The position numbers were made by a program, and so were the translations under genes. Below are positions 31,375-31,645 of a DNA stretch of 31,645 bases, piece by piece. Source of the stretch: Nemertoderma westbladi (taxonomy: Eukaryota > Xenacoelomorpha > Nemertodermatida > Nemertodermatidae); contig JAUCBJ010005247.1 of NCBI GenBank assembly GCA_032718475.1, positions 1 through 31,645 of the forward strand, written 5' to 3'. The notes under the pieces were generated by a model, which did not search any database, was not told the origin of the DNA, and worked only from the letters and a program-made list of their open reading frames with translations. Numbering within the stretch: position 1 is the first letter of the stretch; every line of letters begins with the position of its first letter.

Positions 31375-31604
31375 CATTTACAGATAAACGCGCATTCCAT
31401 TGGTTGTCTCCATTCCCGCCTCTCGGCAGGTTATCTAAAGGAGGGTTAAGGTTACCCGGTCTGCTGTCGGCTGATTGGTTGTCGCCAGGGTTACCACGGC
31501 CCTGTTTGCGGCGCGTTTGACGGTTGTTTTTATTACCAGACGGCGCCAATATATTTGTCATTAAATCCTGTAAATCCTCACGCATAGAATGGTTGTACTC
31601 CGCT
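31375..31604 (-). CDS. Candidate exon, N/R/G-rich
   Basis: On the minus strand, TTTGACTTTGACTTGTAG is a good acceptor placing the exon start at 31604. AATG|GTAAGT is a consensus donor placing the end at 31375. The 230 bases are open in one frame, starting with one base of a split codon and ending with one. The peptide starts AEYNHSMREDLQDLMTNI, a short acidic helix-like part, then becomes basic and polar: NKNNRQTRRKQGRGNPGDNQ and PRGGNGDNQWNARLSVN. The ending phase fits the candidate exon 29216-29434 and the composition is continuous. The right 24 bp array begins about 22 bases inside the intron. Further 5' exons lie outside the window. It could be a host protein with a disordered region or a domesticated Gag; unrecognised. 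Confidence 0.45.
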
Positions 31605-31645
31605 CTACAAGTCAAAGTCAAATATGAAAACGTTAAAAACAATAA

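Overview
The window looks like repeat-rich nuclear DNA of an invertebrate animal, though the species cannot be named from it. Evidence: fragments of four metazoan transposon classes (a LINE reverse transcriptase tail, a BEL/Pao integrase tail, a hAT dimerisation domain, a Ty3/gypsy gag and integrase tail), candidate exons bounded by GT-AG splice signals, a 15 kb satellite, and no bacterial operons, ribosome sites, rRNA or tRNA. Most long open frames are by-products of tandem repeats.

Layout. 1-735: decayed LINE 3' end. 753-2107: AT-rich DNA holding one candidate minus-strand terminal exon with an RG box (1010-1318). 2108-17397: one continuous satellite of a 28 bp unit with 26 and 24 bp variants, built into larger duplications (2.71 kb tandem, 1.13 kb dispersed, 0.70 kb, 0.65 kb). 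17395-17981: C-terminal BEL/Pao pol tail directly abutting the satellite, then a possible LTR. 18285-18600: an old 202 bp direct repeat. 19009-19888: a complete but deleted hAT element with TIRs and an 8 bp target duplication.

20083-25310: a tandem segmental duplication carrying an unrecognised gene. Copy 1 retains about 2.1 kb of coding-like sequence broken by several frameshifts; copy 2 is a shortened intact 219-codon ORF. The duplication ends in a G-rich minisatellite (25277-25800). 26572-31604, minus strand: three candidate exons with compatible splice phases encode an N/R/G-rich and 12-residue-repeat protein. Their introns hold 24 bp and 21 bp tandem arrays that begin within about 25 bp of the splice sites, a Ty3/gypsy deletion derivative, a long-TIR foldback element (27140-28070), and a broken fragment of a DnaQ-like 3'-5' exonuclease (28763-29099).

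The transposon fragments are relics, so no pathway can be reconstructed from co-located genes. The two observations most likely to be new are the duplicated unknown gene and the minus-strand multi-exon gene whose introns are packed with minisatellites. All domain names come from reading translated motifs by eye; no database search was done.
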